A DNA stretch of 64,000 nt from Ypsolopha sequella (GCA_934047225.1 OW203994.1:10263001-10327000); one strand, 5' to 3'; counted from the stretch's first letter, positions 40,225-53,225 are shown. Made by a program: numbers and translations. The notes: a model not told the origin generated them from the sequence alone.

Positions 40225-42790
40225 CTTCCAATTTTGTAGACTGCTCTACTTTTCCATTTTTCTTGACTGTAATATTTACAGGTAAAAACCTTCCCTCTGA
40301 ATGCCCTGGCCCCCTGGGACCTAAAGCCGCTCCTGGACATGTTAATTAGTGATAGTGAAAAATTACCCAAACAGACCTTGTTTACGCAATCCATGCGTTT
40401 TTATCCAGGAATTGGATCTTGGGTCTTGGTATAGTCTTCTCGACTTAAAGTGAAATATGGGTGTTGTTTATATATGTTATTTTTTTATCTTTTATCGACA
40501 TTAATCGGAAATAAAAAAAGACCTAAAATTTTATTTGCGGTCAATTGATTGTTTTTAAGGAGTTGCTTGTCTTTTTATGGATATGAAAAACTAAAGTATA
40601 TTTTTAGAGCAGCTGGAAATTAGGTCAATGACCTTTGCGCATTTTGTACTGGACCCTGTACCACGAAACGCAGTAATTTTCGTCAAGCGATAAAGATTGT
40701 ATGGGGAGATTGACGTATCGTTTTCTTTTGACGTGTACAATTTTTCCAGATGCTCTAGAAACAGACTTTAGCAATTGATTCAGTGGGGAGTCCACAAAGA
40801 AAAAGTTTCACAAGTACGCGGTACGAAGAGAAGCATATAGTGATATTCATATATAGGTATGTATTTCACTTCGTGAAGTGTATGCATAGCCTAAGTATTT
40901 TGCACGACAAATTCTTACCTGCGAACCATGCAATTATTTTCAGTCTTGAACGGAGTGCAAAATATTCAATTACACCATATTACCCATTAAATTTAATTTT
41001 CCACCCTCAAAAGTATCTTAAATAACTTGGTGCTATTATTTCACCAGTCCTACCTAGAATTAACGTTAATTAGTTAATAGGTGAAATGACTTTAAAAGCC
41101 GATAGACTACATGGGACAGGTAGACAAAGGTATTATATATTTTTTTGCCTTCATGACATAATTTTCTTCTGTTTTTTATTTTTTATCTCTTTATTCAATT
41201 AATGTATAGGCTTACTTTTTACATTTAGATGTTTGTAACTAATATAATGAAAAAAATGACATGATCTTGCTAAGTTTCTTGTCCTTCTTCTTAGCAAGAC
41301 TAATGGAATGGGCAGAGTTAGACCCAAATCTATTATATGTATCGCATATAGTTTTATTTATAATATTATTGATTCCTTATTCCTATATTTTTTATTTTAT
41401 TCAAGTTTATTTTTTATTAAATTTAAGCAAACTTAACCTTAATTATTTCCTTGTGTATTTTCCCGTATTATTATTTATTATATAAGACTATTACCTATAG
41501 ACGTGAATTATTTAATTATATTACATTAAAACCGATCTGTAATAAGTGTATCTAATTGTACCTACATTACATGAATAAATATATTTATATTTCTATTTCC
41601 TGCTATTTTTTCACCCTGGGTCATCTTACAAGGACCGGAGTACACAAGTTGAATGTTTTATAAATGCCACCGGAGTCACCAGTAATGATGATATACTCCC
41701 GCTAGCTCCCCTCGGAGTAATAAGTCAGCTTTGCTCTAGCCAACCGAGACAAATGAGATGTGGCTCAGATTAAACAGTTCTTGGCCGTTATTTGTTTTAC
41801 GTTTTATTCAACTTTCCGCGTCCCACGTTCTTAGTTAGTTTGTTAAATAAAGAATGGTTATTTAGATGGAATTGTTCCTAGGATATATTTTATGGAAAAA
41901 GTAAACCAAACAAATCTTAAACAAAAGCTAAACATTTAATTAGAATTAAAAATCAGAATCACACAAAAGGTTGCTGATAAAAAACTTGAGTTTGTAAAAC
42001 AATTAACTACTTTACTGACTGAGTTGTTTTGCGTATTGCGTAATGCTAGACGCGTTTTATATATAAACCGAGGCTATTCTGCCTACAAACCGCATGGTTT
42101 GGCAGATGTTTTGCAAATAGAATATGCTTTCGTGTTTTTTAAATAAATGTATTTCATTCAAAAAATGTATTTTATTCATTTGGAGTTTTCTTAAATACAT
42201 TTTGTATAAAAGACGGGTTCACTTTTCTCTATATTGGCCCGAGGAATTTTTGGTAACTTTGGCCAAATGAGCTATTCTTTTGATTTAGACCTGCTGAACA
42301 TGAATTTCGATCAAATCTTGACCACATGTTCAAAATTCAAGATGGCGGACGTTGTCTTAAGAGCATGGCCTACCCTAGCAACTTTTTTAATTACCCGTCC
42401 AGTACAATAAGTCCAATGGCAAAGAACTTATTTGCTTTTGATAGAGGCGATTATATGTTGGCTCGTTGGCCTCTTTTTCTTGAACGCATAATACTCATTA
42501 TACACAGCTAAAAAACAAATTGGTGTGTTCTTAGCTAATACTGAAATATTTTGGAGGGAAAATAATATTAGAATCAAGTAGAATCCCTTCAAATGTCTAT
42601 AACCTATTTTATGAAAAAAAAAACAAGTTGATTTCTTAACCACTTGCTTGAAACGAACGTTTGAAAACAAAAAAAAAAGAGAATGGAAAACATATTTTTT
42701 TTTCAAAAATTTAAATCTTAATACATTGTTTATAAGTAGAATCCTTAGAAAAAATATCAATAAATCAATTTTTTTTTCCTATACAAGGAG
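40225..42790. other. Intergenic sequence, nothing recognised
   Basis: Long AT-rich stretch. The frames at 40783 and 41261 lack recognisable domains and have low-complexity hydrophobic composition. The A/T-rich end near 41560-41600 (AATAAATATATTTATATTTC) may be a retroelement tail, but this is not firm. Confidence 0.35.
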
Positions 42791-42926
42791 AGTCCGAATT
42801 TCTTCAAACGAATCCTCGAAAGTCTGGCGTTGTTCGTGCTCATGTACAGTCTTAATATCAATGGATCTGACCCTAGAACATGAACAACGCCAGACTTTCA
42901 AGGGTCCTTTGAAAGAAATAAGGACT
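42791..42926. mobile_element. 136-bp palindrome
   Basis: AGTCC...TTTCTTCAAACGAATCCTCGAAAG and TCTGGCGTTGTTC are mirrored on the right with few changes. Arms of about 55 bases around a short loop; non-coding. Confidence 0.7.
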
Positions 42927-43057
42927 CTTTTTAAATTGAAAAAAACATATACGATCTGTTGAAATTTAATAAGTCAACGTACTTACTTATAAGGAATGTC
43001 TTAATATATATGTATACTTTTCTCTAAAAAACATATATATCCAACCTATTGTTTTTA

Positions 43058-43345
43058 GGGTTCCGTACCCAAAGGGTAACCAACGGGACCCTATTACTAA
43101 GACTCCGCTGTCCGTCCGTCTATCCGTCTGTTACCAGGCTGTATCTCATGAACCGTGATAGTTAGACAGTTGAAATTTTCACAGATGATGCATTTCTGTT
43201 GCCGCTATAACAACAAATATTAAAAAACAGAATCAAATAAATATTTATGGGACATACAACAGACATGTTCTTTTTACCGTTTTTATAGATAATGGTACGG
43301 AACCCTTTGTGCGCGAATCCGACTCGCACTTGGCCGGTTTTAAAT
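43058..43345 (+). repeat. Dispersed lepidopteran repeat, full-looking copy
   Basis: Starts TTTTAGGGTTCCGTACCC, runs through CCGTCCGTC tandem motifs, GTATCTCATGAACCGTGATAG and TGTTGCCGCTATAACAACAAA, and ends GGTACGGAACCC...CGACTCGCACTTGGCCGG. The GGTTCCGTACC near the start and GGTACGGAACCC near the end form an inverted pair. I know this as an abundant repeat in moths and butterflies but cannot name its class. Confidence 0.8.
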
Positions 43346-43580
43346 TTTACATTAATGTTAGACATAATTATGAAACCAGTAGACAGTAAAACCGAAAAGT
43401 TATACGTAATATTTGAAACAAATCTCTTTAGGATAGAACCTTGGCTACTGTTACAGTGCCAAGGATCTGATGGCGCGTGGATGACAGTGACAGGGGGGCG
43501 CAGCTGTGAAGCAAGGAGTACGGTAGCGGCGTTAGTTACGATTTTTGACATAACCAATCCACGTAAGATCCTTTTTTTAG
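43346..43580 (-). repeat. Second dispersed repeat, reverse copy
   Basis: It shares CCAAGG, GGGGCGCAGCTGTGAA, AGTACGGTAGCGGCGTTAGT and TTTTACATTAATGTTAGAC with 47185-47405, which lies in the opposite orientation. It directly abuts the preceding repeat. Unknown class. Confidence 0.65.
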
Positions 43581-44334
43581 CACTGTACGTATGGTGTGCA
43601 ACGTCAAATTTGGAATGTCCAATGCTCAGAATAAGGAATACAAATAGAAGCCTGGCTAAAATAAGAACTGGGCATTATCCATTGTACTCATCTAACGTAA
43701 ATTACTCCTGTGTACGAGTGAATCAAACGAGGGACCGCACTTACTTTATATTTTTTCTTGGTGTGTCACTAGATTGATTCTGAGGTCCAATGTTACAGAC
43801 ATTACTATATTGAATTTCTTCTCAGTTCTAAAAGATCTTATCTTAAGGGGCTGCACTATGCTAAAATTTAGTCCTGCTCTAACGCGTTTGTTTTTTAGCT
43901 CTCTATTCTGCTCTAATCAGATGCCACGCACGCAAAACTTTAGTTACTCGTATTTTGAAATCGTGGCTACATTATTGCATTAACCATAGTTTCTTTATGT
44001 AATAAAGATGGCTTTTTCTCGTTGGTATCTGCGTGTGTTGGTTTCGTTTCAATCGGTTTTGAAACAGGGAAACTGAATCGCTTTTTTCGTGAAATTCATG
44101 CTTTTCTAAAAGTAATATAAGTAATTGAAGATTGAAAGTATGTTTATTTATGTAATTGTAATTAATAAGTGTAATTAATAATTGTCTTGAGTCAAATCAC
44201 ACGCCATATTTTTTTCAAATTTTTACCATCTACATTGACGGAACTGAATCCAATACAAAACTGATGTTTAGCATTATGGAGCTCCTTAAAGAGGTTTGTG
44301 TCGGATAATACCAGTTTTCTAACTATTACATAAA
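43581..44334. other. Intergenic sequence, nothing recognised
   Basis: No supported gene or repeat. Confidence 0.4.
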
Positions 44335-44460
44335 TACAATCATACACTCACGCCTGTGTCCCAGAGGGGTAGGCAAAGACTCAGCGACTACAATTCCGAC
44401 TCAGCTCTTTCGCTTTTTCCACATCTACCAATCCATAATCAACCTTCTATAAGGTTAAAT
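44335..44460 (-). repeat. Third dispersed repeat (CTGCCTACCCCTCTGGG family), reverse copy
   Basis: In reverse it reads GTAGATGTGGAAAAAGCGAAAGAGC...TTTGCCTACCCCTCTGGGAC, matching 57688-57790 and, less closely, 59768-60040. Such copies commonly end in a simple TATG-type tail; that is from memory. Confidence 0.6.
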
Positions 44461-45111
44461 AATATTAGTTGGCAAAACTCAAAACATGTAGTACTATAGT
44501 CTAAATGAACAACTGTTTGTATGGGAGCCAAGCGAAATTCGTAACTTTTATTCACTTCCTCCCATACAAATTGCCCGATCAGCTGACTGGTCCAGTATGG
44601 AAAGGTGAAAACAAATTTTAAGAATTTTGCACAATCCTAAGCAAAGGTTGTTCGTATGGACATGTTCTACATATTCAAATTTCACCAACTAATTTAATTT
44701 AAATTTTATTGTACCATGTAAATATTTTCATGTTTTTTTTTCCAGACGATGTAGTTTTACTGAATAAATGAATATGAATATTGTTTAGTTACTCGTATAT
44801 ATGAAATAAATATCTCGATATTATATACAATGGTTATCAAATTATCACACGTGTCTGTACGAGAAAGAAATATTTGTGGCTAATTGTTTATCTAACTAAG
44901 TAATGTGTTTAACTAGTATATATAGATATGTATTTCAGTGGCATTGACCATCTATTTTCTTTTTGTATCCTTATGTGAAGTAGGATCCCTTCCAAATTTA
45001 AATATACGTCGGTTTTTACGTCGAAAATAAGCCAATCATAGCGAAGCAATTTAATATAATCATCTCGCATCGCTAACTTGAAGTTCTCAAATGTGAAACC
45101 GGGTATATATA
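44461..45111. other. Intergenic sequence, nothing recognised
   Basis: AT-rich; no supported feature. Confidence 0.4.
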
Positions 45112-45374
45112 CAACGTGTAACAGAAAGGTGTAACCATATTTGAACAGCTTATTCAGTCAATGGTATAAAACAACTTTTACTATGGAGCAAAACCTGAAA
45201 TCTCAAAAAAAAAAATTTACCCTTCCATACATTTCGGCCGAGCAGCATTGCATTTTCCTATGAAACAGTAAATTTTTTTTTTCGAGTTCAGGTTTATTTC
45301 CATAGTAAAAGTTGTTCTATACCATTGTCTGAATAAGGGCTTCGAATATGGTTACACCTTTCTGTTACACGTTG
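45112..45374. mobile_element. TA-flanked foldback MITE, second family
   Basis: A 263-bp element starting CAACGTGTAACAGAAAGGTG and ending with its mirror, flanked by TA (45110-45111, 45375-45376). The arms are about 100 bases long and include ATGGTATA and CAACTTTTACTATGG. TA targets suggest Tc1/mariner. Confidence 0.82.
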
Positions 45375-45762
45375 TATACTGTCTAGAAAAATTAAAATAC
45401 CCCTTTTCACGCATATAGCCAGGGTAATAAGAGCGAAAAAAGAGGCAGTGGAACTTTCCTCAATAGTACCAACAAAACTTTTTAACCGTTTTATTTTTAT
45501 TTCTGGGAAGAATCCACTAAGTCCTAGATATCCGCTTTAAATTACGGGTTATAGGGAAGCAGGATTACGGAGAAGAGAAATCGCTTGATTCGGACTTCGT
45601 TCACGTAAAAGTGCATTTTGGAGATCTTTTCCATTTATATGGGTGTATATTTTAAAAGCTTCAACACACATAAAGCGTGGCAGAAGTGGAACGAAGTATT
45701 TTTTTTTGTTCGTAAAGCTTACGGCTATGTAAATATTCATGGGTATTTATTAATAAACCATT

Positions 45763-46150
45763 AAAAGGCTATGCGAATTTTATTTTTGTTACTGTCACTC
45801 CAAGCGAAAAATCGCGCAGTGCGAGAGGGGCGGATTCAGGGCAAAAGGGAAAAAAGTTGGTTTTATAATTTTATTAAAAAAACTAAACTAGCTAGCAAAA
45901 TTTCCAAAATTAAATATCTAGATATTGTTAAAACCCATCTAATAAAATATGTTTGTGTTCTGTACATGGCTGTTACTCGTTAAACGAGGAGAAAAAGTGT
46001 GTTAGAAGACCTCATTTCACCAATTATTTCTTTCGAGGAAAGTTTATCCAAACATGTTTTCCAAAATCAAATCCCAAGATTTAATAATTATTTTTTTCTA
46101 GATTAGACTACTTTTAAATACTATTTGACAGTTAAAAACTTTTGTGAAAC
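45763..46150 (+). repeat. Diverged third relative of the TTAA-flanked pair
   Basis: It shares CACTCCAAGC, GCGAGAGG, AAAAAGTTGGTTTTA, GTTAAAACCCATCTAA and GACCTCATTTCA in the same order as the elements at 51039 and 51713, with many differences. A TTAA lies at its left end, but the right end could not be fixed. Confidence 0.6.
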
Positions 46151-47184
46151 CTTATCATTGGTCTTTGTTTGTATACTTATAAGTTTACCACTATTATTTA
46201 AAATGACGATGTTTTTTTTAAATAACCATATAGCAATTGACTGTTGGGTTTCCGAATAAAAATTATTAAAAATTATTATTATTTAACACTCCATAAATAA
46301 AATTAAAAATAGAATTGTTTTTCATATTAACATGAGTAGGTTTACATAGATTGTTGTTACGGGTTTACATAGAAATCCATATCCTTAAAATCCATATCGC
46401 TTTCCGTGTGCCATCTCTCATAATATGTAGATACTTCCATAGTAATTCGCCCGCTGACGCCGCGCTATCATCGGGTTCTGCTAAGTCTTTAGGGTTGCCT
46501 CAAAAACCCTTTATGGCGTAGCTTTCGTGTATCTGTCTATCTGTCTGTCTTTCTGCTAGATCAAAAATTTCATGTTTCTATCTTCTGTTGTGCGTTTTCC
46601 TTCAGTCAGTCAGGGAACAGTTTTATATATGTATAAAAAAAACAAAAATCGTTTATTGACACAAAAGAAAAAAAAAAGAAAATATGTTTCACAATTTATT
46701 AAAATAGATTACTGATGCCTTAGCTAAGCTTGGTTAAAAATATACATCAATACTCCTCACGCTAAGCTACAGATAGCGATCAGATATCAAGGCTGTACCT
46801 GTTTTACAAATTTAGATTCAACTAATTTAGATATATATATTTTTTATTATTTCTTATGAATGAGAAACGGAAGTTCACATATTTTGACTTATTATAAGTG
46901 AGATAATTATGATTAATTATGATATTATGATAATTTGATGAAAAACTGACCCTGACTGTTTAATTTAGTTCATGTAGATTTATTATTTTATTACATATAT
47001 TTTTTACTAGATTAAATTTGACGTGTTAAATAAATATTATATATACCTACTTTGCAAAATAAACTATTTGAATTTGACTTTCCAGTTTGAAAATTTCGGA
47101 AAATCCTCAAACACGTGTATTTTTGGTAATGGTAATTATTGGTTCCAATAATTACCATTAATATATACTCCAAACATCCAGTCT
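46151..47184. other. Intergenic sequence with a short TCTG-type microsatellite
   Basis: Near 46529-46555 there is a CTGTCTATCTGTCTGTCTTTCTG run. Otherwise AT-rich and unrecognised. Confidence 0.4.
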
Positions 47185-47405
47185 CTACAGTGCTTACTGC
47201 GCGTGGATTGGTTTTGTCCAAAATTGGAACTAACGCCGCTACCATACTCCTTGTTTCACAGCTGCGCCCCCCTGCAAGCAATGAAACAGTAGCCAAGGTT
47301 CTAATCCTTAAGAAATTTGTGTCAGACAATACGTATAACTTTAGGCCATATATTTTCTACTGGTTCCATATCTCTACTGGTCTAACATAAATGTAAAATT
47401 TAAAA
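47185..47405 (+). repeat. Second dispersed repeat, forward copy
   Basis: Counterpart of 43346-43580 in the opposite orientation, including ACTAACGCCGCTACCATACT, TTCACAGCTGCGCCCCCCTG and GTCTAACATAAATGTAAAAT. It has no real protein frame. Confidence 0.65.
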
Positions 47406-48454
47406 TGTCTAAGCATTGGGACAGATAAATAAAAAATATATAAATTGAAATTAAATTTTTGTATGTATGTATATAGTTATAATATTCCATATGATATGTA
47501 GTAGGTACGATATATGATATGTAGGATATTGAGGCGTTTATTGTAGACGACACTTATACCAGCCGCACTACCAGTAGCACAGAATTACTGTGCCAGTAGT
47601 GTCGGTACATATGACAGCGGTTTGGGCTGTACGTTGTCTGTTAGTCAGTCAGTCAGGAGTTCATGTCAAAGCCTTTTATTTATATTGATTGATTGATGTT
47701 AATGACAAATCTGAAAAGCCCGAAGAGAAACGAAAAATCTTTAATGACGTCACGTGTCTAATCAAGCGTGACCCCAAACATTGACATTATCTATGATATA
47801 CATACCTACACTTAGAGACATTTCTTATACGTTCCGTACGAAATCGGAATCTCTTATAATTTTCTTCCTTTGTCTGGTCGTCCGTCCGTTTGTGTGTAGT
47901 ATAACTCAGTAACTACTATTTATATAGATTTAAAAGCTAGTTAATATTTTTTAAAACAATAAATTAAAGGCCTAACTGAGCTCATAGGTTTGTGTTTAAA
48001 ACTTTTACGAAACAAAGCGTGTAATAACAATAGAACTCGGCAAATTTACTTGACATTCATTTTACATTCTAATTCTGGTGAAGCATAATTTTCACCCCAT
48101 ACGGTCAGGCAGGTGAGGGGGCGGGTTGGCTGTCGTCCCTTCACCAACCCTTGGCTAATTAACTGGCGTCCGAAGCGAATATTAAATGTAAGCAAATAAA
48201 CTTTTGATACTCGTTTTACGTGCAGTCAGTGGTAAATGTCACAGAAAAATGTTGTATCTTTTTTTGTGTTTCTACTCTCATAATACAATAAGGTAATTAC
48301 AACATCAAAAACGGTTTTGCAAGTACTAAATTGTTTGCCAATATTGCGAAAACATTATTATCGACAGTTATGAAAAGCTAAGATCCTTGCCTAAGCTTAA
48401 GGCTTTCTATTTTTTTTTGTTTTTATCTATTTTATATTTATTTTTTATTCGACT
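47406..48454. other. Intergenic sequence, nothing recognised
   Basis: No supported gene, RNA or repeat. AT-rich with a few short GC-rich islands. Confidence 0.4.
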
Positions 48455-48690
48455 TTCACATTGCTCCTACCCTTTATGGACATCCTACTTTGTTGTGTGT
48501 CAGCACACAACGAGCTAAGATCCTCGGTAAACCGGGGACGCTTCGCCAATCCTGTGGCGACCTAGGTCGCCTCTTGGGATTCTGGCGAGAGCTGGGCTGG
48601 TTGGAATAGCCGGCTCCACACTTTCCACGCACAAAGGTCCAAGTAACAGACTAGGTGTTGAAATCGAGCCCATCAAGAAGAAGAAGAATA
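48455..48690 (+). repeat. Probable LINE 3' end with (AAG)n tail
   Basis: A GC-richer stretch (GGGGACGCTTCGCCAATCC...GGCGACCTAGGTCGCCTC) ends in the same GACTAGGTG...CGAGCCCA(AAG)n tail as 11549-11594. The inverted GGCGACCTAGGTCGCC can form a hairpin. Coding sequence is not recognisable. Confidence 0.5.
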
Positions 48691-49904
48691 CATCTGGTTG
48701 GTTTGATATACTTAATGATAAGTTTTTAATTTTTGTTTAAATTATTTTAGTCCGATAACTTATTTCAATTCAATAATAACTTATTTAAATTTCGAAAAAA
48801 CTTATCATTTTATATAAAAACAAGTATATACAAATATGTAAAACTTATTTTAATGGTACGGAACTTCAAACTATATGAAAACACGCAGATCTAGTTACGA
48901 TTTTCAATTGATTTTGTTGCAACTCCCAAGGCTAGTTTTTATTTACCCAAGTATCTTTGTCGAGCAGTATTTTTTAGTTACAACTTGGTTACAATGTGCT
49001 TTGTAGCCGAACTTGTAAAGAAGGTATTTTTGGCCGAAATGCGTGCTGAGTTGGAAAAAATAACAATATCGACAAGGTAGGCGAGAGAGTTTGGAAGTTT
49101 GGAATTTGAATGTAGGCGGAAATTAACTGGGCTTTTTATCGCTATATCAATCTGCCTCCTTTACAGCAAAGCTAAAATTGTTAAAGTTGTTGAGGGTAGG
49201 TTGTATAAATGAATATCATTCATCATTTACAAATGACTTACGACTTTGAAATGAAAAAAATGTGTTATAATTAAAAACTTAAATAGCTCTTGGACAGTTT
49301 CTAGGAAAAGCTGTATCATTCTTTTAAAGTTATATTATAACTAAGTAGAACAATTATTTGTTAAGGTAGTTTTCGGAAGAAAAAAAACTCATAAAGAGAA
49401 ATCCGCTAAGATTTAAAAAAATATGGAATATAAAATTTAGATAAGTACCTAAAAATTATTATTAGGCGGAAAGCCCAATTTCAAAAAATTCCAAAAGAAG
49501 GTTTTTGCATTTTTTTGTAAATATCACTTAATAATTAGTTAATCAATTGCTGCTGAGCGGTCAGACAAGCAAATTTTCTGATGATGCCTCGTTTGGAGGC
49601 GAAACACGTTTTGATAAGTTTTCTTGCCTTTTTATTTTAGATTGATTTATATTTATACTCGTACTGCTTGCATGTGCATTTTTTTATGCGGAAGAGCGGG
49701 TGGTGCCTGAGTTGCTATTTTGAATAACATAAGCTTCTGTAGAGGTCGCCAAAATTTATAGTATGGCACTTTCTAAAACATATTGAAGATGAAAGGTGAA
49801 ACTGAGCAGCCTTATCGAAAACCTTGTTTTATTTTGGCATTCCTATATGCTCCCCCTACTTCTATGATGATTTCCTATTTTTGATATAGTACATAAATAA
49901 CAGG
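48691..49904. other. Intergenic sequence, nothing recognised
   Basis: AT-rich; no supported feature. Confidence 0.4.
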
Positions 49905-50262
49905 TGGTAGAGCTGATGCCGGGCTCGACTGTGGAGGTACCACCATCTTACTTGGAGACCCCCTCGAAGTAATTCGGGGGAGAGTAAGAGGAAAGCTCAC
50001 AGGCAAAAAACCAGGAGGCCCACCATGCCTGGGACCGAAGGATGGCGGTATATCCATCCCTAATAGCCGGGCCTTATATGGAACAGACTGGTGACGGGCA
50101 GCGGCGTCACTGATGCGAGGGTTCCGGCACCGCGTTAACCAACCCGCCTGCCCAGCGTGTGTGAATATGGGCAATTCTTCTAGGATGACCGCCGGGAGTG
50201 ACAAAGTCCTGGAAAGGCTTATGTCCAGCAGTGGACGAACTAGGCTGATGGATGGATGGACA
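49905..50262 (+). repeat. 3' end of an old non-LTR element with GATG-type tail
   Basis: GC-richer than its surroundings. It contains TAATAGCCGGGCCTTATATG, CGCGTTAACCAACCCGCCTG and TGTCCAGCAGTGGAC, then GGCTGATGGATGGATGG. The last two motifs are characteristic of RTE/R1-type tails in Lepidoptera, as far as I remember. Reading frames here are not protein-like. Confidence 0.5.
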
Positions 50263-51034
50263 TAAATAAAGTCTATCCAATTATCCATGCCTTTTTCAAT
50301 GATGGTAGTATCCATAAGTTTATTGATAATAATAACATCCACCAACGTTTTTGGGTATTATCCGGGCTTTTAGCGGCGCAACTGCGAAGCTTATTGAGTT
50401 ATGTAGCTTTAACCTAATCCGAATTAACCATACATTTTAATCAGGTTTAGAGCTAACGGTCTCTAAATGAGTACGCATTGAAAATTAATATAGCTGCGAT
50501 TTATAGGGTGCAAACCGTCTCTTAATTCGACTTTCATAGCGGCAACGTTGTTCTAGAAGTGACAATTATATTTTTTTAATTGAACTTTTCAACTCCGGTT
50601 GTACCCGCGTTTTGTTACTTTTTGTTATGAGGGTAAAAACCCACACTGCTTATTCTTTTAAAAAAGCGTTTCTAGCGCGTACCTTTTTTTACTAAATATA
50701 AAAATATTAGATATACAGAATATCTGTACCGCGCCAATACTAACCTCCTCCGCGACGCGCCATTCATCCGCGCGCGCGCACCCTCAATGCGGTAGCTTGT
50801 CACAGACATGTTCTCATGTTCATTGGACGGGTTCACAAAGGCCAGTCTGTGTATATTGTTTGTAAATGTAGTTTTCTTTCTTTTGTATTTATATTTTTAT
50901 TGATGTATTTACTGCTCTATCGCATTAGGTTTAAGTTCCTGTAATGATAGTGATAGTTTTTTTATAAGAAATAAATAAATCTTTTGAATCAAAGAATATT
51001 ACATAATTATTGGAATTTTCAGCAAAACTAGGGG
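50263..51034. other. Intergenic sequence, nothing recognised
   Basis: A short run of GCGCGCGCG near 50772-50781 and an AAATAAATAAAT end near 50977. No gene supported. Confidence 0.4.
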
Positions 51035-51038
51035 TTAA

Positions 51039-51454
51039 GGTGATATACCGTGCTAGCAAAGGTCCCCGTTACTCCAGGCAGAAAGACCCGCAGTGCGAAA
51101 GGGACGGAATCGGGGAAAATTGTCAAAAAGTCGGTTTTAAATTAATGCAAAATTAACTAAAATAGCTACAAAAAATTCCATAACCAGTAATTTAGGTGTA
51201 GTTAAAACCCATCTAAATAAATATTTTTCAAGTCTGTATGCTATCCTAATTTGTCAGAATATCAAAAAAAGTGTAAATTTAGACCTGATTTCAATAATTA
51301 TTTCTATCAAATGAAATTTCTCCTATCGCGTTTCTGATAGACCAAAATCTAGTAAAAGGTCCCAAAATTGTTATACTAATTTATTTTACTTGGAACTTCA
51401 TTAAAAGAGCAGATAAATAACTTCAAAAAGTGTTAATTTTCACGGTATAGCCCC
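51039..51454 (+). mobile_element. TTAA-flanked 416-bp non-autonomous element, copy 1
   Basis: TTAA at 51035-51038 and 51455-51458. The ends GGTGATATACCGTG and, reversed, GGGGCTATACCGTG form short inverted repeats. TTAA targets are typical of piggyBac-like and Kolobok elements. The interior has no coding potential and matches copy 2 throughout. Confidence 0.75.
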
Positions 51455-51712
51455 TTAACTCAGTTGACAACACCGTTTTTCCATAGTAGCTCGGGGACAA
51501 ATTCGTCCTCTGAGTTACCATAAATTTGTTAAGAATTACAGAGAATTCTTAATATTTTTTTTATTTCGAAATGTTAGGATATTATCTAGTTAACGAACAA
51601 AACCATTTTCAGAAAGAAAAGAGCCAAATTGTAAATTTTGTGGTGGAATACTGGCAAAGACTCAAAGAGTAGTGTGGGTAAAAAAGTTGATTCACCCATG
51701 AAATATAATTAA

Positions 51713-52127
51713 GGTGATATGTCGTCCGTGCAAAGTTCCCCGTTACTCCAGGCGGAAAGACCCGCCGTGCGAGAGGGACAGATTCCAGGAAAATTTACAA
51801 AAAGTTGGTTTTAAATTAATACAAAATTAACTAAAATAGCTATGAAAATTTCCATAACCAGTAATGTAGGTATTATTAAAACCCATCTAAATAGATAATT
51901 TTGAAGTGTGTATGCTATCCTAAATATCAGAATATCAAAAAAAGTGTAAATTTAGACCTCATTTCAATAATTATTTCTATCGAGTGAATTTCCTGCAACC
52001 ACGTTTCTGATAGCCCAAAATCTAGAAAAGGGTCTCAAAATTGTTATACTAATTTATTCAACCTGGGACTTCTTTTGAACAGCCGATAAATAACTTCAAA
52101 ATTTGCCCATTTTGACGATATACCCCC
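51713..52127 (+). mobile_element. TTAA-flanked 415-bp non-autonomous element, copy 2
   Basis: TTAA at 51709-51712 and 52128-52131, with the same orientation as copy 1 and separated from it by about 250 bases of unrelated sequence. Each copy has its own TTAA pair, so these are two insertions rather than one tandem duplication. Shared blocks include CGTTACTCCAGGC, AATTAACTAAAATAGCTA and AATTGTTATACTAATTTATT. Confidence 0.75.
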
Positions 52128-52131
52128 TTAA

Positions 52132-53176
52132 CATTATTCTGAGAAATAAGAACACTACGTAAACATTTTTCTGATATCAAAAAATTAAAGAACTATTTTA
52201 CTCTGAAAAGGAAGCGCCCGCGCAAACCGACAAATAGACGTTTATTATGCCCACCGTCCCACTCTTACACGCCCGCCATGAAAACCGGCCGGCTAACAGC
52301 GACACGTAAAAGGATCATTGTCAACAACAACAAATAAATAAAATGAAAAGCTTAGAAAATAAACAGAAAAAATAATTACTTATGTAATAATTACAGTAAA
52401 ATATATACAAAAGCTTGGTTCGATTAAAAGGTCAAAAATAACAATTTAAGAATTCATGTGGGGTTCCAGATTTATCCAGATTTATATTATCGACGTTAAA
52501 TATTGGATCATATCCCTGGGAAGACGTTCACACGTCGGCTTTTCACTGACGATGCGCTTTTCGCTGATGAAATTCGCATTATGGTTTATTTCAAACGTGC
52601 ATACATTTTTCAATAATGCATTGTTTATATTGAGTGACAAAAACAAGTCATTAATTTACACCCTACCCATAACGAAAATAAACGAGCAGTATAATTTACA
52701 TTTTTATTATCCCCTTCGCGTTTTTACGAGACCAAATTACAACGATAATATTCTTTCGGCATTTCGCACAGGGAGGTGTCCACACGCACATGTGGTTGAC
52801 ATACGAAGCTTACAACTTTAATGAGGTGTACCCTCCCCCTCTTGTTTAATATTGTTCAAGATCCCCGCGGGGAGATCGACAAATTTGTCAGGGGATATAA
52901 GAGTGGTCATGACGGTTGCAGTGTCCACCGCGCATGCTCCATGGAACGATTCAAACTTTAAATTTAGAACCGGCCTTCGTCGCCGGTTATATCGAGTGAC
53001 TATTTCGATATACGAAACACTACGGGAATATTTTACAGAATCGCGACTGCAGTTTTACCCATTTTGATCAAAAGAATTTCAAGCCATCTCTAGCTAGACT
53101 TCCACAGAAAGTGTTTCGATAAATGAATTTGTAGTGTTTTTAGTATTGAAAGTGTTGATTAAATAGTGTTGTGACT
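52132..53176 (+). promoter_or_regulatory. Upstream region of the Beat-like gene (5' flank and leader, boundaries unknown)
   Basis: Sequence preceding the first coding exon. The stretch 53092-53176 is the likely 5' untranslated region. I cannot fix a transcription start; no clear TATA plus initiator pair was identified. Two frames at 52456 and 52852 show no recognisable domain. Confidence 0.3.
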
Positions 53177-53225
53177 ATGCGTAGGACAGTGACCTTAATG
53201 TTTTTGTGCTACTTTTGTGTAAAAG
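53177..53225 (+). CDS. Beat-like gene exon 1 (signal peptide)
   Basis: Starts ATGCGTAGGACAG and ends at AAAAG before the donor GTATGT (53226). It encodes a short basic start and a hydrophobic run rich in Phe, Leu and Cys. Exon end in phase 1. The ATG was chosen because the signal peptide begins there and the donor phase fits exon 2. Confidence 0.75.

Noticed and set aside
42326..42962. Frames of 60-110 codons around 42326-42962
   Set aside because: Low-complexity Phe/Lys-rich composition, overlapping a palindrome, no domains.
49875..50345. 156-codon reverse frame
   Set aside because: Antisense to a recognisable non-LTR 3' end with a GATG tail; composition not protein-like.
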